Assembly (NCBI GenBank): GCA_023450085.1
Contig: JAEXHI010000002.1
Location: 62,001-126,000, forward strand
DNA from: Bacteroidota bacterium
GTDB lineage: Bacteria; Bacteroidota; Bacteroidia; Sphingobacteriales; Sphingobacteriaceae
Reading direction: 5' to 3'
Length of the DNA stretch: 64,000 nucleotides
The notes beneath the pieces were generated by a model. That model had not been told where the DNA came from. It ran no database searches and saw only the letters and a program-made list of their open reading frames with translations. Within the stretch, counting starts at the first letter, position 1. Each line of letters starts with the position of its first letter. The position numbers were made by a program, and so were the translations under genes. Positions 1 to 7,799 of the stretch are shown piece after piece.

Positions 1-53
1 TAATTTATGTACTTCAATTGCGCTTCAAAAAAATAACTTTATTAATTTTATTC

Positions 54-584
54 ATGCAAAAATCCATACAAGTCCTCAACAGTTTATCCACTGATATTGA
101 CACTATTTTTGAATTCTACGATTTGGCCATTGAGTATCAAAAGAAAGTGTCTCCAAAACAATGGCAGGGATTTGATAGGGCATTGGTGCAACAAGAAATT
201 GAAGAGGGTAGACAATATAAGATACTCGTAGACGGGACTGTGGCCGCTATTTTTGCCGTTACTTACAGCGATCCACAAATTTGGTTGGGTAAAGATCATG
301 AAAAGGCGGTTTATATTCATCGTATTGTGACGCATCCTGCATTTAGAGGGTATGGTTTTGTGAATATTATTGTGGATTGGGCGAAAGGATACAGTAAAGA
401 AAAGCCTCTCGATTACATCCGAATGGACACTTGGGCAGATAATGAAAAGCTTTTAGCTTATTACACCAGCTGCGGTTTCCAACATGTAGGAGAAATCAAA
501 ATTGCCACGGATAGTGGCCTGCCAAAACATTATGAAGGGATTACGCTGAATTTGTTTGAAATTAGGTTAGAAGTAAAAAGTTGA
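54..584 (+). CDS. GNAT family N-acetyltransferase
   Basis: Probable acyl-CoA-dependent N-acetyltransferase of unknown substrate. The 176-residue protein has the GNAT layout: an acetyl-CoA loop around HPAFRGYGFVNIIVDWA (the R/Q-x-x-G-x-G/A motif A) preceded by a beta strand containing YIHRIVTH, and a motif B region YYTSCGFQHVGE near the C-terminus. The ATG at 54 is preferred to an in-frame TTG at 18, because the extra 12 residues are hydrophobic and poorly GNAT-like. It is a single gene converging on rsgA. The family is clear; the substrate cannot be read from sequence. Confidence 0.8.
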   Translation: MQKSIQVLNSLSTDIDTIFEFYDLAIEYQKKVSPKQWQGFDRALVQQEIEEGRQYKILVDGTVAAIFAVTYSDPQIWLGKDHEKAVYIHRIVTHPAFRGYGFVNIIVDWAKGYSKEKPLDYIRMDTWADNEKLLAYYTSCGFQHVGEIKIATDSGLPKHYEGITLNLFEIRLEVKS

Positions 585-592
585 AAGTAAAA

Positions 593-610
593 AGTTTAGG
601 CGCCTAAACT
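593..610. repeat. 18-bp perfect palindrome between convergent genes
   Basis: AGTTTAGGCGCCTAAACT is a perfect palindrome 9 bases after the acetyltransferase stop and 30 bases before the rsgA stop. It follows a run of repeats of the form gaaagtaaaaagtt. It may act as a weak bidirectional 3' hairpin, but there is no strong T-run. Confidence 0.5.
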
Positions 611-640
611 GGCTACTGATTCCTAACCACTGATCACTGT

Positions 641-1561
641 TTAAGCTCTTGTATCGTTTCCAAAATAAATGCTCTGATAACTATCATAACGAGAAGGTTC
701 TATTTCACCTTCCTCCACTGCTTTGATAATGGCACAGCCAGGCTCATTAATGTGCCTACAGTTGTTAAACTTACATTGGTTAAGCCTTTCCCTCATTTCT
801 ACAAAAAAGTGGCTCAGTTCTTCTTTTTCAATGTCTACAATACCCAGTTCTCTAATGCCGGGTGTATCAATGAGGTAACCGCCAAAAGGAAGTTGGTGCA
901 TTTCCGCAAAAGTAGTGGTATGTTGGCCTTTGTCGCTCCATTCGCTCACTTCACCAGTCTTTAAATCAAAATCAGGTAAAATAGCATTAATTAAGCTCGA
1001 TTTGCCTACGCCGGAGTGGCCTGAGAACAAAGTAACCTTGTCTTTTAGTAGAGCTTCTATTTGTGGAATATTGGTGCCTTGCAAGGCAGAAACTTCATAG
1101 CAGGAATAACCGATGTTTTCGTAGATTGATTTGTAGTCAGCCAATATCTCTAAACCTTCATCGCTATAGATGTCAAGTTTATTGAATATTAAACAGGTTG
1201 GAATATCATAGGCTTCGGCTGTGACCAAAAACCGATCGATAAAACCTAAGGAAGTACGAGGAGATGCCAAAGTTACAATCAGAAAAGCCTGATCCAAATT
1301 GGCTGCAATAATCTGCGTTTGTTTACTTAGGTTAATAGATTTACGGATAATGTAGTTCTTCCGTTCGTGCAAATGGTTAATTACACCTGTTTCTGCATTG
1401 GGTTCTAGCTCAAAATCTACGTTGTCGCCAACAGCAATAGGATTGGTGGTTTGTATGCCTTTAATACGGAACTTACCCTTAATGCGACAAGCATAGGTAT
1501 GGCCGTCTTCGGCAAATACTTGGTACCAACTCCCGGTAGATTTAATGACTAATCCCTGCAT
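641..1561 (-). CDS. rsgA: Ribosome small-subunit-dependent GTPase A
   Basis: RsgA (YjeQ) is a GTPase that checks late maturation of the 30S subunit. The 306-residue protein has the family's circularly permuted G-domain order: an OB-fold at about residues 1-75, then G4 NKLD (127-130), the P-loop GHSGVGKSS (181-189) and G3 DTPG (232-235). A C-terminal zinc knuckle follows, with Cys263, Cys268, His270 and Cys276. Length and domain order are normal, so it is probably functional. It is monocistronic, with repeat-rich DNA upstream. Confidence 0.97.
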   Translation of the reverse strand: MQGLVIKSTGSWYQVFAEDGHTYACRIKGKFRIKGIQTTNPIAVGDNVDFELEPNAETGVINHLHERKNYIIRKSINLSKQTQIIAANLDQAFLIVTLASPRTSLGFIDRFLVTAEAYDIPTCLIFNKLDIYSDEGLEILADYKSIYENIGYSCYEVSALQGTNIPQIEALLKDKVTLFSGHSGVGKSSLINAILPDFDLKTGEVSEWSDKGQHTTTFAEMHQLPFGGYLIDTPGIRELGIVDIEKEELSHFFVEMRERLNQCKFNNCRHINEPGCAIIKAVEEGEIEPSRYDSYQSIYFGNDTRA

Positions 1562-1640
1562 ATTTAATTTGTGTAAAGGTAGTGTTGATAGTTGATAGTT
1601 GAAAGTGAAAAGTTTAAAGCTATCGCATCATTATATTTTA

Positions 1641-1715
1641 CCACCTTAGATACCTTAGTTCACTTTAGAACAAATATTATTTAAAAACTTAGATTTTCTT
1701 AGGTGTCTAAGGTGG
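1641..1715. repeat. Imperfect long inverted repeat upstream of rsgA
   Basis: CCACCTTAGATACCTTAG at 1641-1658 pairs with CTTAGGTGTCTAAGGTGG at 1698-1715 (16 of 18 positions), separated by 39 AT-rich bases. It lies between accC and rsgA, in a region with no gene (1562-1810). It looks like a chromosomal interspersed repeat rather than an operator. Confidence 0.6.
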
Positions 1716-1760
1716 TTTAAATGATATGCAAGCTGGTTCAAAACGAAAACCCTGAAAACA

Positions 1761-1790
1761 AAAATGCCCCAACAATCTGTCGAGGCATCT
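1761..1790 (-). terminator. Rho-independent terminator of the lipid operon
   Basis: Read on the minus strand, a 7-base-pair GC-rich stem with one mismatch (1782-1788 with 1764-1770) is followed by TTTTTG. It sits 20 bases after the accC stop, as expected for the end of the yceD-to-accC operon. Confidence 0.7.
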
Positions 1791-1810
1791 TTATTAAATT
1801 AAAATATTGC

Positions 1811-3151
1811 TTATTCCGCGAAATCGAAAGTCTCCATGAATTTAGTGGTAAAGTTACCGGCTCTAAAGTTAGGGTCCTTCATTAATTTCAAGTGGAAAGG
1901 AATGGTTGTTTTTATACCTTCAATTACAAATTCGCTCAAGGCACGCTCCATGGTGCAGATCGCTTCTTCCCTAGTTTGAGCTATGGTGATCAGCTTTGCA
2001 ATCATTGAATCGTAGTTAGGTGGAATTTGATAACCTGCATATACGTGTGTATCTACACGAACCCCGTGACCACCTGGTGAGTGGAAATTGGTGATTCTGC
2101 CTGGTGAAGGACGGAAACCATTAAATGGATCCTCAGCATTGATACGACACTCAATTGCATGCATATCAGGGGTATAATTTTTACCAGAAATAGGAATGCC
2201 AGCTGCAACTTTAATCTGTTCTTTGATCAAATCGAAGTTAATTACTTCTTCCGTTACTGGGTGCTCTACTTGGATACGAGTGTTCATTTCCATGAAGTAG
2301 AAATTGCGGTGTTTGTCTACCAAAAACTCAATTGTTCCAGCACCTTCGTAACTTACAGCCAAAGCACCTTTAATTGCAGCTTCGCCCATTTTCTCACGCA
2401 ATTCATCAGTCATGAAAGGAGAAGGAGCTTCTTCTACCAATTTTTGGTGACGACGTTGGATAGAACAATCTCTTTCTGATAAGTGACAGGCTTTACCATA
2501 TTGGTCACCAATAATCTGGATTTCAATGTGGCGAGGATCTTCGATGTATTTCTCTAAATAAAGACCATCGTTACCAAAGGCAGCACCTGATTCTTGACGT
2601 GCGCTGTCCCAAGCATTCTCGAAATCTTCATCTTTCCAAACTACACGCATCCCACGGCCACCACCACCAGCAGTAGCTTTTAAAATTACGGGATAACCCA
2701 TGCCATTAGCCAATTTGATACCTTCGCTAACGCTCTCCAACAAGCCTTCTGAACCTGGAATAGTAGGTACTCCAGCTTTTTTCATGGTTTCTTTAGCCGA
2801 CGATTTGTCGCCCATGCTATTGATTTGCTCAGGTGTAGCACCAATGAACTTGATTCCATAATCACGACAAACTGAAGAAAATTTAGCATTTTCAGACAAG
2901 AAGCCGTAGCCTGGGTGTATCGCATCTGCATTGGTTAATTCCGCAGCAGAAATAATGTTAGGAATGCTCAAGTAAGAGTCTTTGCTTGGCGGTGGGCCAA
3001 TACAAACAGCCTCATCGGCAAAACGTACGTGTAAGCTATCTCTATCAGCTGTAGAGTATACTGCCACGGTTTTAATGCCCATCTCCTTACAGGTACGGAT
3101 AATACGCAAAGCGATTTCGCCCCTGTTGGCAATTAATATTTTTTTAAACAT
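1811..3151 (-). CDS. accC: Acetyl-CoA carboxylase, biotin carboxylase subunit
   Basis: This subunit carboxylates the biotin of AccB using ATP and bicarbonate, the first half-reaction of malonyl-CoA synthesis. The 446 residues match the usual bacterial length. Visible are the N-terminal ILIANRGEIALRI motif, the glycine-rich ATP loop AGGGGRGM (161-168), and the catalytic region MEMNTRIQVEHPVTE. It is the last gene of the operon, 86 bases after accB. That gap holds a long perfect hairpin (3186-3218), which may affect the ratio of accC to accB. No carboxyltransferase genes (accA/accD) lie in this window. Confidence 0.97.
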   Translation of the reverse strand: MFKKILIANRGEIALRIIRTCKEMGIKTVAVYSTADRDSLHVRFADEAVCIGPPPSKDSYLSIPNIISAAELTNADAIHPGYGFLSENAKFSSVCRDYGIKFIGATPEQINSMGDKSSAKETMKKAGVPTIPGSEGLLESVSEGIKLANGMGYPVILKATAGGGGRGMRVVWKDEDFENAWDSARQESGAAFGNDGLYLEKYIEDPRHIEIQIIGDQYGKACHLSERDCSIQRRHQKLVEEAPSPFMTDELREKMGEAAIKGALAVSYEGAGTIEFLVDKHRNFYFMEMNTRIQVEHPVTEEVINFDLIKEQIKVAAGIPISGKNYTPDMHAIECRINAEDPFNGFRPSPGRITNFHSPGGHGVRVDTHVYAGYQIPPNYDSMIAKLITIAQTREEAICTMERALSEFVIEGIKTTIPFHLKLMKDPNFRAGNFTTKFMETFDFAE

Positions 3152-3185
3152 ACTTTCTAATTTAAAATGATTACACGGATTTAGG

Positions 3186-3218
3186 GATTACATAGATGTT
3201 TAAAACATCTATGTAATC
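3186..3218. repeat. Perfect 16-bp hairpin in the accB-accC gap
   Basis: Positions 3186-3201 and 3203-3218 are exact reverse complements around a single base. Core arm: TACATAGATGTTT. The surrounding bases (ggatttagggattacat... and ...taatctgcgaaatccc) resemble genome-wide repeats of this phylum. There is no T-run on the minus strand, so it is not a classical terminator. Confidence 0.75.
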
Positions 3219-3237
3219 TAATAATCTGCGAAATCCC

Positions 3238-3723
3238 TTAGATAGGTTCTACTAAGAATAAAGGTTGGTCGTACTCTACCGGAGAAGCGTTGTCTACCAA
3301 TATCTTCACGATACGGCCAGAAACTTCACTTTCAATTTCGTTGAAAAGCTTCATTGCTTCGATGATACAAACCACTTTACCAGTGCCTATTTCGTCACCA
3401 ACGTTTACAAACGAAGGTTTCTCAGGGCTTGCAGAACGATAGAAAGTACCAATCATAGGAGATTTTATGGTAATGTACTTAGAAGTGTCTTCTGAAGCGG
3501 TAGATGCCGCTGGTGCCGCAGGAGCTGCTGCTACTGGAGCAGGTGCCGCTACTGGTGCTACAGCTGCTGCAACTGGTGCCTGTGTAGGAACGGCAGCATT
3601 TACATAAACTGGATTTTGGTTAGTTTTGATGGTAATCTTGAAGTTTTCTTGTTCTAGAGAAACTTCATTCACTCCCGACCGAGAAACAAATTTTATAAGT
3701 TCCTGAATTTGTTTAATATCCAT
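3238..3723 (-). CDS. accB: Acetyl-CoA carboxylase, biotin carboxyl carrier protein
   Basis: BCCP carries biotin between the carboxylase and carboxyltransferase. The 161-residue protein has an N-terminal helical segment (1-40), a long Ala/Pro/Val-rich flexible linker (about 42-76), and a C-terminal biotinyl domain. The EAMK motif places the biotinylated lysine at residue 125. It lies between fabH and accC in the operon. The 160-base upstream gap contains repeated TTTTTTAG strings but no gene. Confidence 0.97.
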   Translation of the reverse strand: MDIKQIQELIKFVSRSGVNEVSLEQENFKITIKTNQNPVYVNAAVPTQAPVAAAVAPVAAPAPVAAAPAAPAASTASEDTSKYITIKSPMIGTFYRSASPEKPSFVNVGDEIGTGKVVCIIEAMKLFNEIESEVSGRIVKILVDNASPVEYDQPLFLVEPI

Positions 3724-3885
3724 TCTCTTTTTGTTATGTTAAATAATTGTTGTCTTATTTTGATTAACTAAGTTAAGGTTTTTATTAGTTTTTTAGATGT
3801 TCGGTTTTTTAGTTTTTTGGTCGCTTTTTTAGATCATAAACGCATTGTAATTCCCTAAACAACGAACCATCCAATCAACCAACAA

Positions 3886-4881
3886 CTAGCTATTGTAAGC
3901 CCACTTTAAATATACTGATCCCCAAGTAAAACCTCCACCAAAGGCAGCTATAATAATGTTGTCGCCTTTTTTAAGGTCTTTTTCCCATTCCCACAAACAA
4001 AGTGGAATAGTGCCGTTGGTAGTATTGCCGTAACGCTCAATGTTTACCATTACCTTCTCGCTATCTACACCCATTCTTGAAGCAGTAGCATCAATAATAC
4101 GTTTGTTTGCTTGATGAGGCACCAACCATGCTACATCATCAGAAGAAAGGCTATTTCTTTCCATGATTTCAGCAGCTACGTCGGCCATATTGGTTACCGC
4201 AAACTTAAATACGGTTTGTCCTTCTTGATAAGCGAAATGTTCTTTAGCATCAATGCTTTCATGAGTTGCTGGTTTTACAGAACCTCCAGCTTTCATGCCT
4301 AGGTATTTACCTCCTGAGCCATCGCTTCTTAAAATAGAGTCTTGTATACCTAAACCTTCTTCATTAGGTTCTAATAGTGCGCATCCACAACCGTCACCAA
4401 AAATAATACAGGTGGTGCGGTCTTCATAATTGATGATAGACGACATTTTATCACCGCCTACTACCAATACTTTTTTATGTTTGCCCGACTCGATGAACTG
4501 TGCGCCTGTGGTTAATCCGAAAACAAATCCAGAGCAAGCCGCTTGCAGGTCGTAACCCCAAGCGTTTACAGCACCAATTTTATCTGCTAATACATTAGCT
4601 GTGGCTGGAAAAGTAAAATCAGGAGTAGTGGTGCAAAAAATAATCAGGTCAATCTCTTTGGCATCAATACCTCTTTTTTTCAATAGGCCATTTACGGCAG
4701 GCACAGCCATATCCGAAGTGCCCAAGCCTTCGCCTTTTAATATTCTTCGCTCTTTAATACCAGTTCTGGTGGTAATCCACTCGTCAGTAGTATCAACAAT
4801 AGTTTCTAACTCCTTGTTGGTTAATACATATTCGGGAGCGTAACCATTAACTGCGGTAATAGCAGCGTGAATTTTACTCAT
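3886..4881 (-). CDS. fabH: 3-oxoacyl-ACP synthase III
   Basis: FabH starts fatty-acid synthesis by condensing acyl-CoA with malonyl-ACP. The 331 residues contain the catalytic Cys116 (in AACSGF), His256 (in PHQANKRI) and Asn286 (in GNTTNGT), so the triad is intact. It follows plsX by 16 bases in the conserved order plsX-fabH and is presumably co-translated with it. In Bacteroidota this enzyme often primes with branched acyl-CoAs; that specificity is inference. Confidence 0.97.
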   Translation of the reverse strand: MSKIHAAITAVNGYAPEYVLTNKELETIVDTTDEWITTRTGIKERRILKGEGLGTSDMAVPAVNGLLKKRGIDAKEIDLIIFCTTTPDFTFPATANVLADKIGAVNAWGYDLQAACSGFVFGLTTGAQFIESGKHKKVLVVGGDKMSSIINYEDRTTCIIFGDGCGCALLEPNEEGLGIQDSILRSDGSGGKYLGMKAGGSVKPATHESIDAKEHFAYQEGQTVFKFAVTNMADVAAEIMERNSLSSDDVAWLVPHQANKRIIDATASRMGVDSEKVMVNIERYGNTTNGTIPLCLWEWEKDLKKGDNIIIAAFGGGFTWGSVYLKWAYNS

Positions 4882-4897
4882 TTTGTTGTTTCTTTAA

Positions 4898-5836
4898 TTA
4901 TTGGAATGCGGCTTGTATTTTACCAACCAATCCAGTATTAATCATGTCCCTAGATTGGAAGATCATATTCTTCACAGCTTCGGGGCTCGATATTCCATGT
5001 CCAATCAATACTGGGGCATTTACCCCTAATACAGGGCTGCCACCATAGTTTTCATAATTGAAACGGTCAAAAAACTCATCCTTTAATCCCTTTTTGATGG
5101 TTAGCACATAAAAAGATTCAGCCAGTTTAAGCATAATGTTTCCGGTAAAACCATCGCACACAATTACGTCAGCTTTATCGTTAAAAAGGTCTCTGCCTTC
5201 TACGTTGCCTACGAAATTAAAATGTGGGGATTGTTTCATTAATGGAAAGGTAGCCATAGCAAGCATGTTGCCTTTTTCGTCTTCTTCGCCAATGTTCATT
5301 AACGCCACCTTTGGGTTTTCAATCTGCATGATATGCTCAGCATACAAGCTGCCCAAAATGCCAAAATCTACCAAGTTGTCTGGCTTGCAATCTGCATTTG
5401 CTCCAACATCTAATAAGAGGCCAACACCTCCTTTTAGTTTAGGCACAATGGTACAAAGACAAGGGCGTGCAATGCCTGCAATGGGCTTAACGCTAAAAAC
5501 AGCGCCCACCAGCATAGCACCAGAATTGCCTGCGCTTGCAAACGAATCAATTTTGCCTTCTTTTAATAATTGAAAGCCAACAGAAATGCTAGAATTGGGT
5601 TTTTGAAGGATAGCTTTGGTAGGGTGTTCACCCATGCCAATCACTTCTTCGGTATGTACGAATTCGAAATGATCGGGATTGAATCCTTGCTCAGAAAGAA
5701 GCGGTTTAATCTGCTGGGTATCTCCAATTAGCACTAAATGCTCATTTGGAGCCAGGGATTGATGAGCTGCTATTGCTCCCAAAACAATTGCTTTGGGAGC
5801 ATAGTCTCCGCCCATAATATCGAGACCTATTTTCAT
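4898..5836 (-). CDS. plsX: Phosphate acyltransferase PlsX
   Basis: PlsX makes acyl-phosphate from acyl-ACP for PlsY-dependent phospholipid synthesis. The 312-residue protein starts with the characteristic KIGLDIMGGDYAPKA and contains the internal DVGANADCKP and VCDGFTGNIMLK motifs. Length is typical. It sits downstream of rpmF and upstream of fabH, an arrangement widely conserved in bacteria. Confidence 0.96.
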   Translation of the reverse strand: MKIGLDIMGGDYAPKAIVLGAIAAHQSLAPNEHLVLIGDTQQIKPLLSEQGFNPDHFEFVHTEEVIGMGEHPTKAILQKPNSSISVGFQLLKEGKIDSFASAGNSGAMLVGAVFSVKPIAGIARPCLCTIVPKLKGGVGLLLDVGANADCKPDNLVDFGILGSLYAEHIMQIENPKVALMNIGEEDEKGNMLAMATFPLMKQSPHFNFVGNVEGRDLFNDKADVIVCDGFTGNIMLKLAESFYVLTIKKGLKDEFFDRFNYENYGGSPVLGVNAPVLIGHGISSPEAVKNMIFQSRDMINTGLVGKIQAAFQ

Positions 5837-5928
5837 AGTAAAAAATCTTTTGTGTAAGCCAAGCTGGCTTTTATTTCCATTGGCTAAGTTAATCTTAAAC
5901 TAACGGAACACAAAAATTTTTCAGAAAA

Positions 5929-6120
5929 TTAACCTATCGAAGTGTTTTCTATAACTAATTTACCGTTGTAGTAAAGGTTACCATCAACGTTGTAAGCTTG
6001 GTGAGGTACGTGTACTGCACCAGTAGTTTGGCAAGTAGTCAATGAAGGAGCTACAGCTTTGTAGTGTGTTCTTCTTTTGTCTCTTCTTTGTTTAGAAGTT
6101 TTACGCTTTGGATGTGCCAT
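5929..6120 (-). CDS. rpmF: 50S ribosomal protein L32
   Basis: This 63-residue protein has the basic N-terminus MAHPKRKTSKQRRDKRRTH that defines L32. It keeps only one cysteine of the four-cysteine zinc motif (TTCQTTG, then HQAY), so it is the zinc-independent form. I believe that form is usual in this phylum rather than a defect. It lies 16 bases after yceD, a pairing also found in E. coli. Confidence 0.96.
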   Translation of the reverse strand: MAHPKRKTSKQRRDKRRTHYKAVAPSLTTCQTTGAVHVPHQAYNVDGNLYYNGKLVIENTSIG

Positions 6121-6136
6121 CTGAGTTTTTTATTTA

Positions 6137-6664
6137 CTATTTTAATTTTTTCAACGCTTCCCAACGTGGGTCGTCAATTTGTTCTTCTTGTTCTTCGTTT
6201 CCTGCTTGCAGCTTGTTTAATGTATTCAACATCTGCTCGTCACAGGTTTGTCCAGCTTGTTCGCATTTGTTGATAAAAGGCACTGCAACGGTAATGAATT
6301 CATAAATCAATTCAGAAACGTCGATCGCAGTTTCTTTTCTTGGCAAAATGATGATTTCTAAATCTTCCTCTTCGCCTTCAGCCTCTTCAGCAAACTTTAC
6401 AATCTGTCTTTCATTCAATTCAATTGGTTGGTCAAAATCAGATAAACATTTGTCGCAATTTAATTTTATGGTTCCTTCGATATGGAAGCCCAAAATTAAC
6501 ATGGTCTCTTGTTTATCTAGTTCAACCGTTGCTTTGAGCGTCCCATCTTTAACCAAAGAATGCTCAAATGCATCAAAAAAGCTTTTATCAATTTCGAAAT
6601 CGAATTGATGCTTTCCCAATTTTAAACCGGTAAACGGGATTGAAAATTGTTTTAATGCTTTCAA
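6137..6664 (-). CDS. yceD: YceD / DUF177 family protein
   Basis: Small acidic DUF177 protein of 175 residues with a CxxC knuckle (NCDKCL) and a strongly acidic stretch after it (EEAEGEEEDLE). In plants and bacteria this family is linked to 23S rRNA accumulation; the mechanism is not settled. It is the first gene of the yceD-rpmF-plsX-fabH-accB-accC operon, coupling ribosome and membrane synthesis. A TACCTTTG box on the minus strand at 6686-6693 is its likely promoter. Confidence 0.88.
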   Translation of the reverse strand: MKALKQFSIPFTGLKLGKHQFDFEIDKSFFDAFEHSLVKDGTLKATVELDKQETMLILGFHIEGTIKLNCDKCLSDFDQPIELNERQIVKFAEEAEGEEEDLEIIILPRKETAIDVSELIYEFITVAVPFINKCEQAGQTCDEQMLNTLNKLQAGNEEQEEQIDDPRWEALKKLK

Positions 6665-6685
6665 TTGTAACTAAATTTTAGCCTG

Positions 6686-6693
6686 CAAAGGTA
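6686..6693 (-). promoter_or_regulatory. Bacteroidota -7 box upstream of yceD
   Basis: CAAAGGTA on the plus strand is TACCTTTG on the minus strand, an exact match to TAnnTTTG. It lies 22 bases upstream of the yceD start. No clear -33 TTG was found. Confidence 0.5.
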
Positions 6694-6806
6694 TGAAATA
6701 TTTTATTAATTGAAAATAAATTTAGAAAAATGAATGCTGGAAAATATTAAACGAATTACATCCGCTAATTATTTGGAAAACAACGGAGGTAAATCGTGGC
6801 CTCATC

Positions 6807-6856
6807 AGTCCTTCTTTCCGCTTTATCCCGAAAAAATTTGGGATGCTCGCTCCAAT
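6807..6856 (+). repeat. Interspersed hairpin element, copy 1
   Basis: The element reads ...TTTCCGCTTTATCCCGAA-AAAA-TTTGGGATGCTCGCTCCAAT... with a central stem (6825-6832 with 6837-6844). Similar elements occur at 30219-30262 and, inverted, at 57290-57348. It fills most of the gap between yceD and the downstream exported protein (6665-6957), where no gene is seen. Confidence 0.55.
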
Positions 6857-6957
6857 AAGGTTTATTTTACAAAGCAACATGCATTTGGCTTTTGTTGATG
6901 GGTATGGTTAAACTATTGAGAGTTAAAGCCGTCTTATCGGAAACCTCCACAAACAAA

Positions 6958-7542
6958 ATGAAAATTTTATCTCCACTTATTGTTTTATTTTTTCTTAGCC
7001 TTGCAGCTAAGGCACAACATCCCAAAGTCCCAGACACTGCAGGCTATCGGATCATCGAAGAAAATAAAGCCGCCTTCCCAAAGTTTTATCGACTATTTCA
7101 TGGGCTGTTAGAGCAAGAGTCTTTGTTGAAGCAAATTGTTTTTATCAATAAAAAAGCTACGGGACCTGGCTTTGCTAATCCCAATGGAACAATAACGCTT
7201 AACTTAGATTATTTTATTAATAAAAGGCCGCGTTTTGATGATAATAGGTTATTGGTGGTGCTATATCATGAAGTGGGGCACCTGCATTATTTTGATAAAA
7301 CGCCTCGGCCTCAAAGAAATCCAGAAGACAGCGAAAAAGCTGCGTTTGAATATTCTCTACAGAAAACAAAAGAAATGGCTATGAATAATGATTGTTTGCC
7401 CTTAAAATCGGGCTTGCAAAATATGTTATTGCGCAGTCAGAGTAACGAAATTAGTGATCCACATGTAAGGGCTTTAAAGCGAATGGTGAACGAGCCTTTG
7501 TATGCCGAGTATGTTGCCTATCAAAAAGAGAATTGTAAGTAA
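6958..7542 (+). CDS. Secreted zinc-metallopeptidase-like protein, unknown function
   Basis: The 194-residue protein begins with a clean signal peptide, MKILSPLIVLFFLSLAAKAQ, which is why the ATG at 6958 is preferred to one at 6892. In the middle, VVLYHEVGHLHYF contains HEVGH, an HExxH zinc-binding motif. Upstream residues GFANPNGTITLNLDYF could form the beta edge strand of a metzincin/gluzincin-like fold. It is thus plausibly a periplasmic or secreted metallopeptidase-like protein. I recognise no specific family, and no third zinc ligand can be assigned with confidence. Confidence 0.6.
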   Translation: MKILSPLIVLFFLSLAAKAQHPKVPDTAGYRIIEENKAAFPKFYRLFHGLLEQESLLKQIVFINKKATGPGFANPNGTITLNLDYFINKRPRFDDNRLLVVLYHEVGHLHYFDKTPRPQRNPEDSEKAAFEYSLQKTKEMAMNNDCLPLKSGLQNMLLRSQSNEISDPHVRALKRMVNEPLYAEYVAYQKENCK

Positions 7543-7588
7543 ACTTTAATCCGTTGTTAATTGTTTATCCTAAAAACAAAACAATATT

Positions 7589-7777
7589 ATGGAAAGAGTA
7601 GAATTAATAGAGCTGTTGGAAGTTATTGAACAACAGGTGAGCTCCTCTATATTAGGTGGTAGAGAAGCTGATTATGAAGAACTGGAGGCCTTGGGCTATG
7701 TTAAAATAGATAGACATAGCGTGCAATGGGCCGCATCTATTACACCCGAAGGCCGAGAGTTTTTGGATAGAAGTTAA
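7589..7777 (+). CDS. Small hypothetical protein
   Basis: A 62-residue acidic protein with an N-terminal helix (RVELIELLEVIEQQV) and a C-terminal segment (YVKIDRHSVQWAASITPEGREFLDR) that resembles the wing and last helix of winged-helix proteins. No function can be assigned. It follows the metallopeptidase-like gene by 46 bases and may share its transcript. Confidence 0.5.
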   Translation: MERVELIELLEVIEQQVSSSILGGREADYEELEALGYVKIDRHSVQWAASITPEGREFLDRS

Positions 7778-7799
7778 GAAGAGGCTAAGACTTGCTTTT

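Noticed and set aside
5136..5573. A 145-codon plus-strand frame opposite plsX
   Set aside because: Shadow of plsX, with no signal or domain.
5929..6120. Loss of zinc-binding cysteines in L32
   Set aside because: To my knowledge zinc-independent L32 is normal in Bacteroidota; not a defect.
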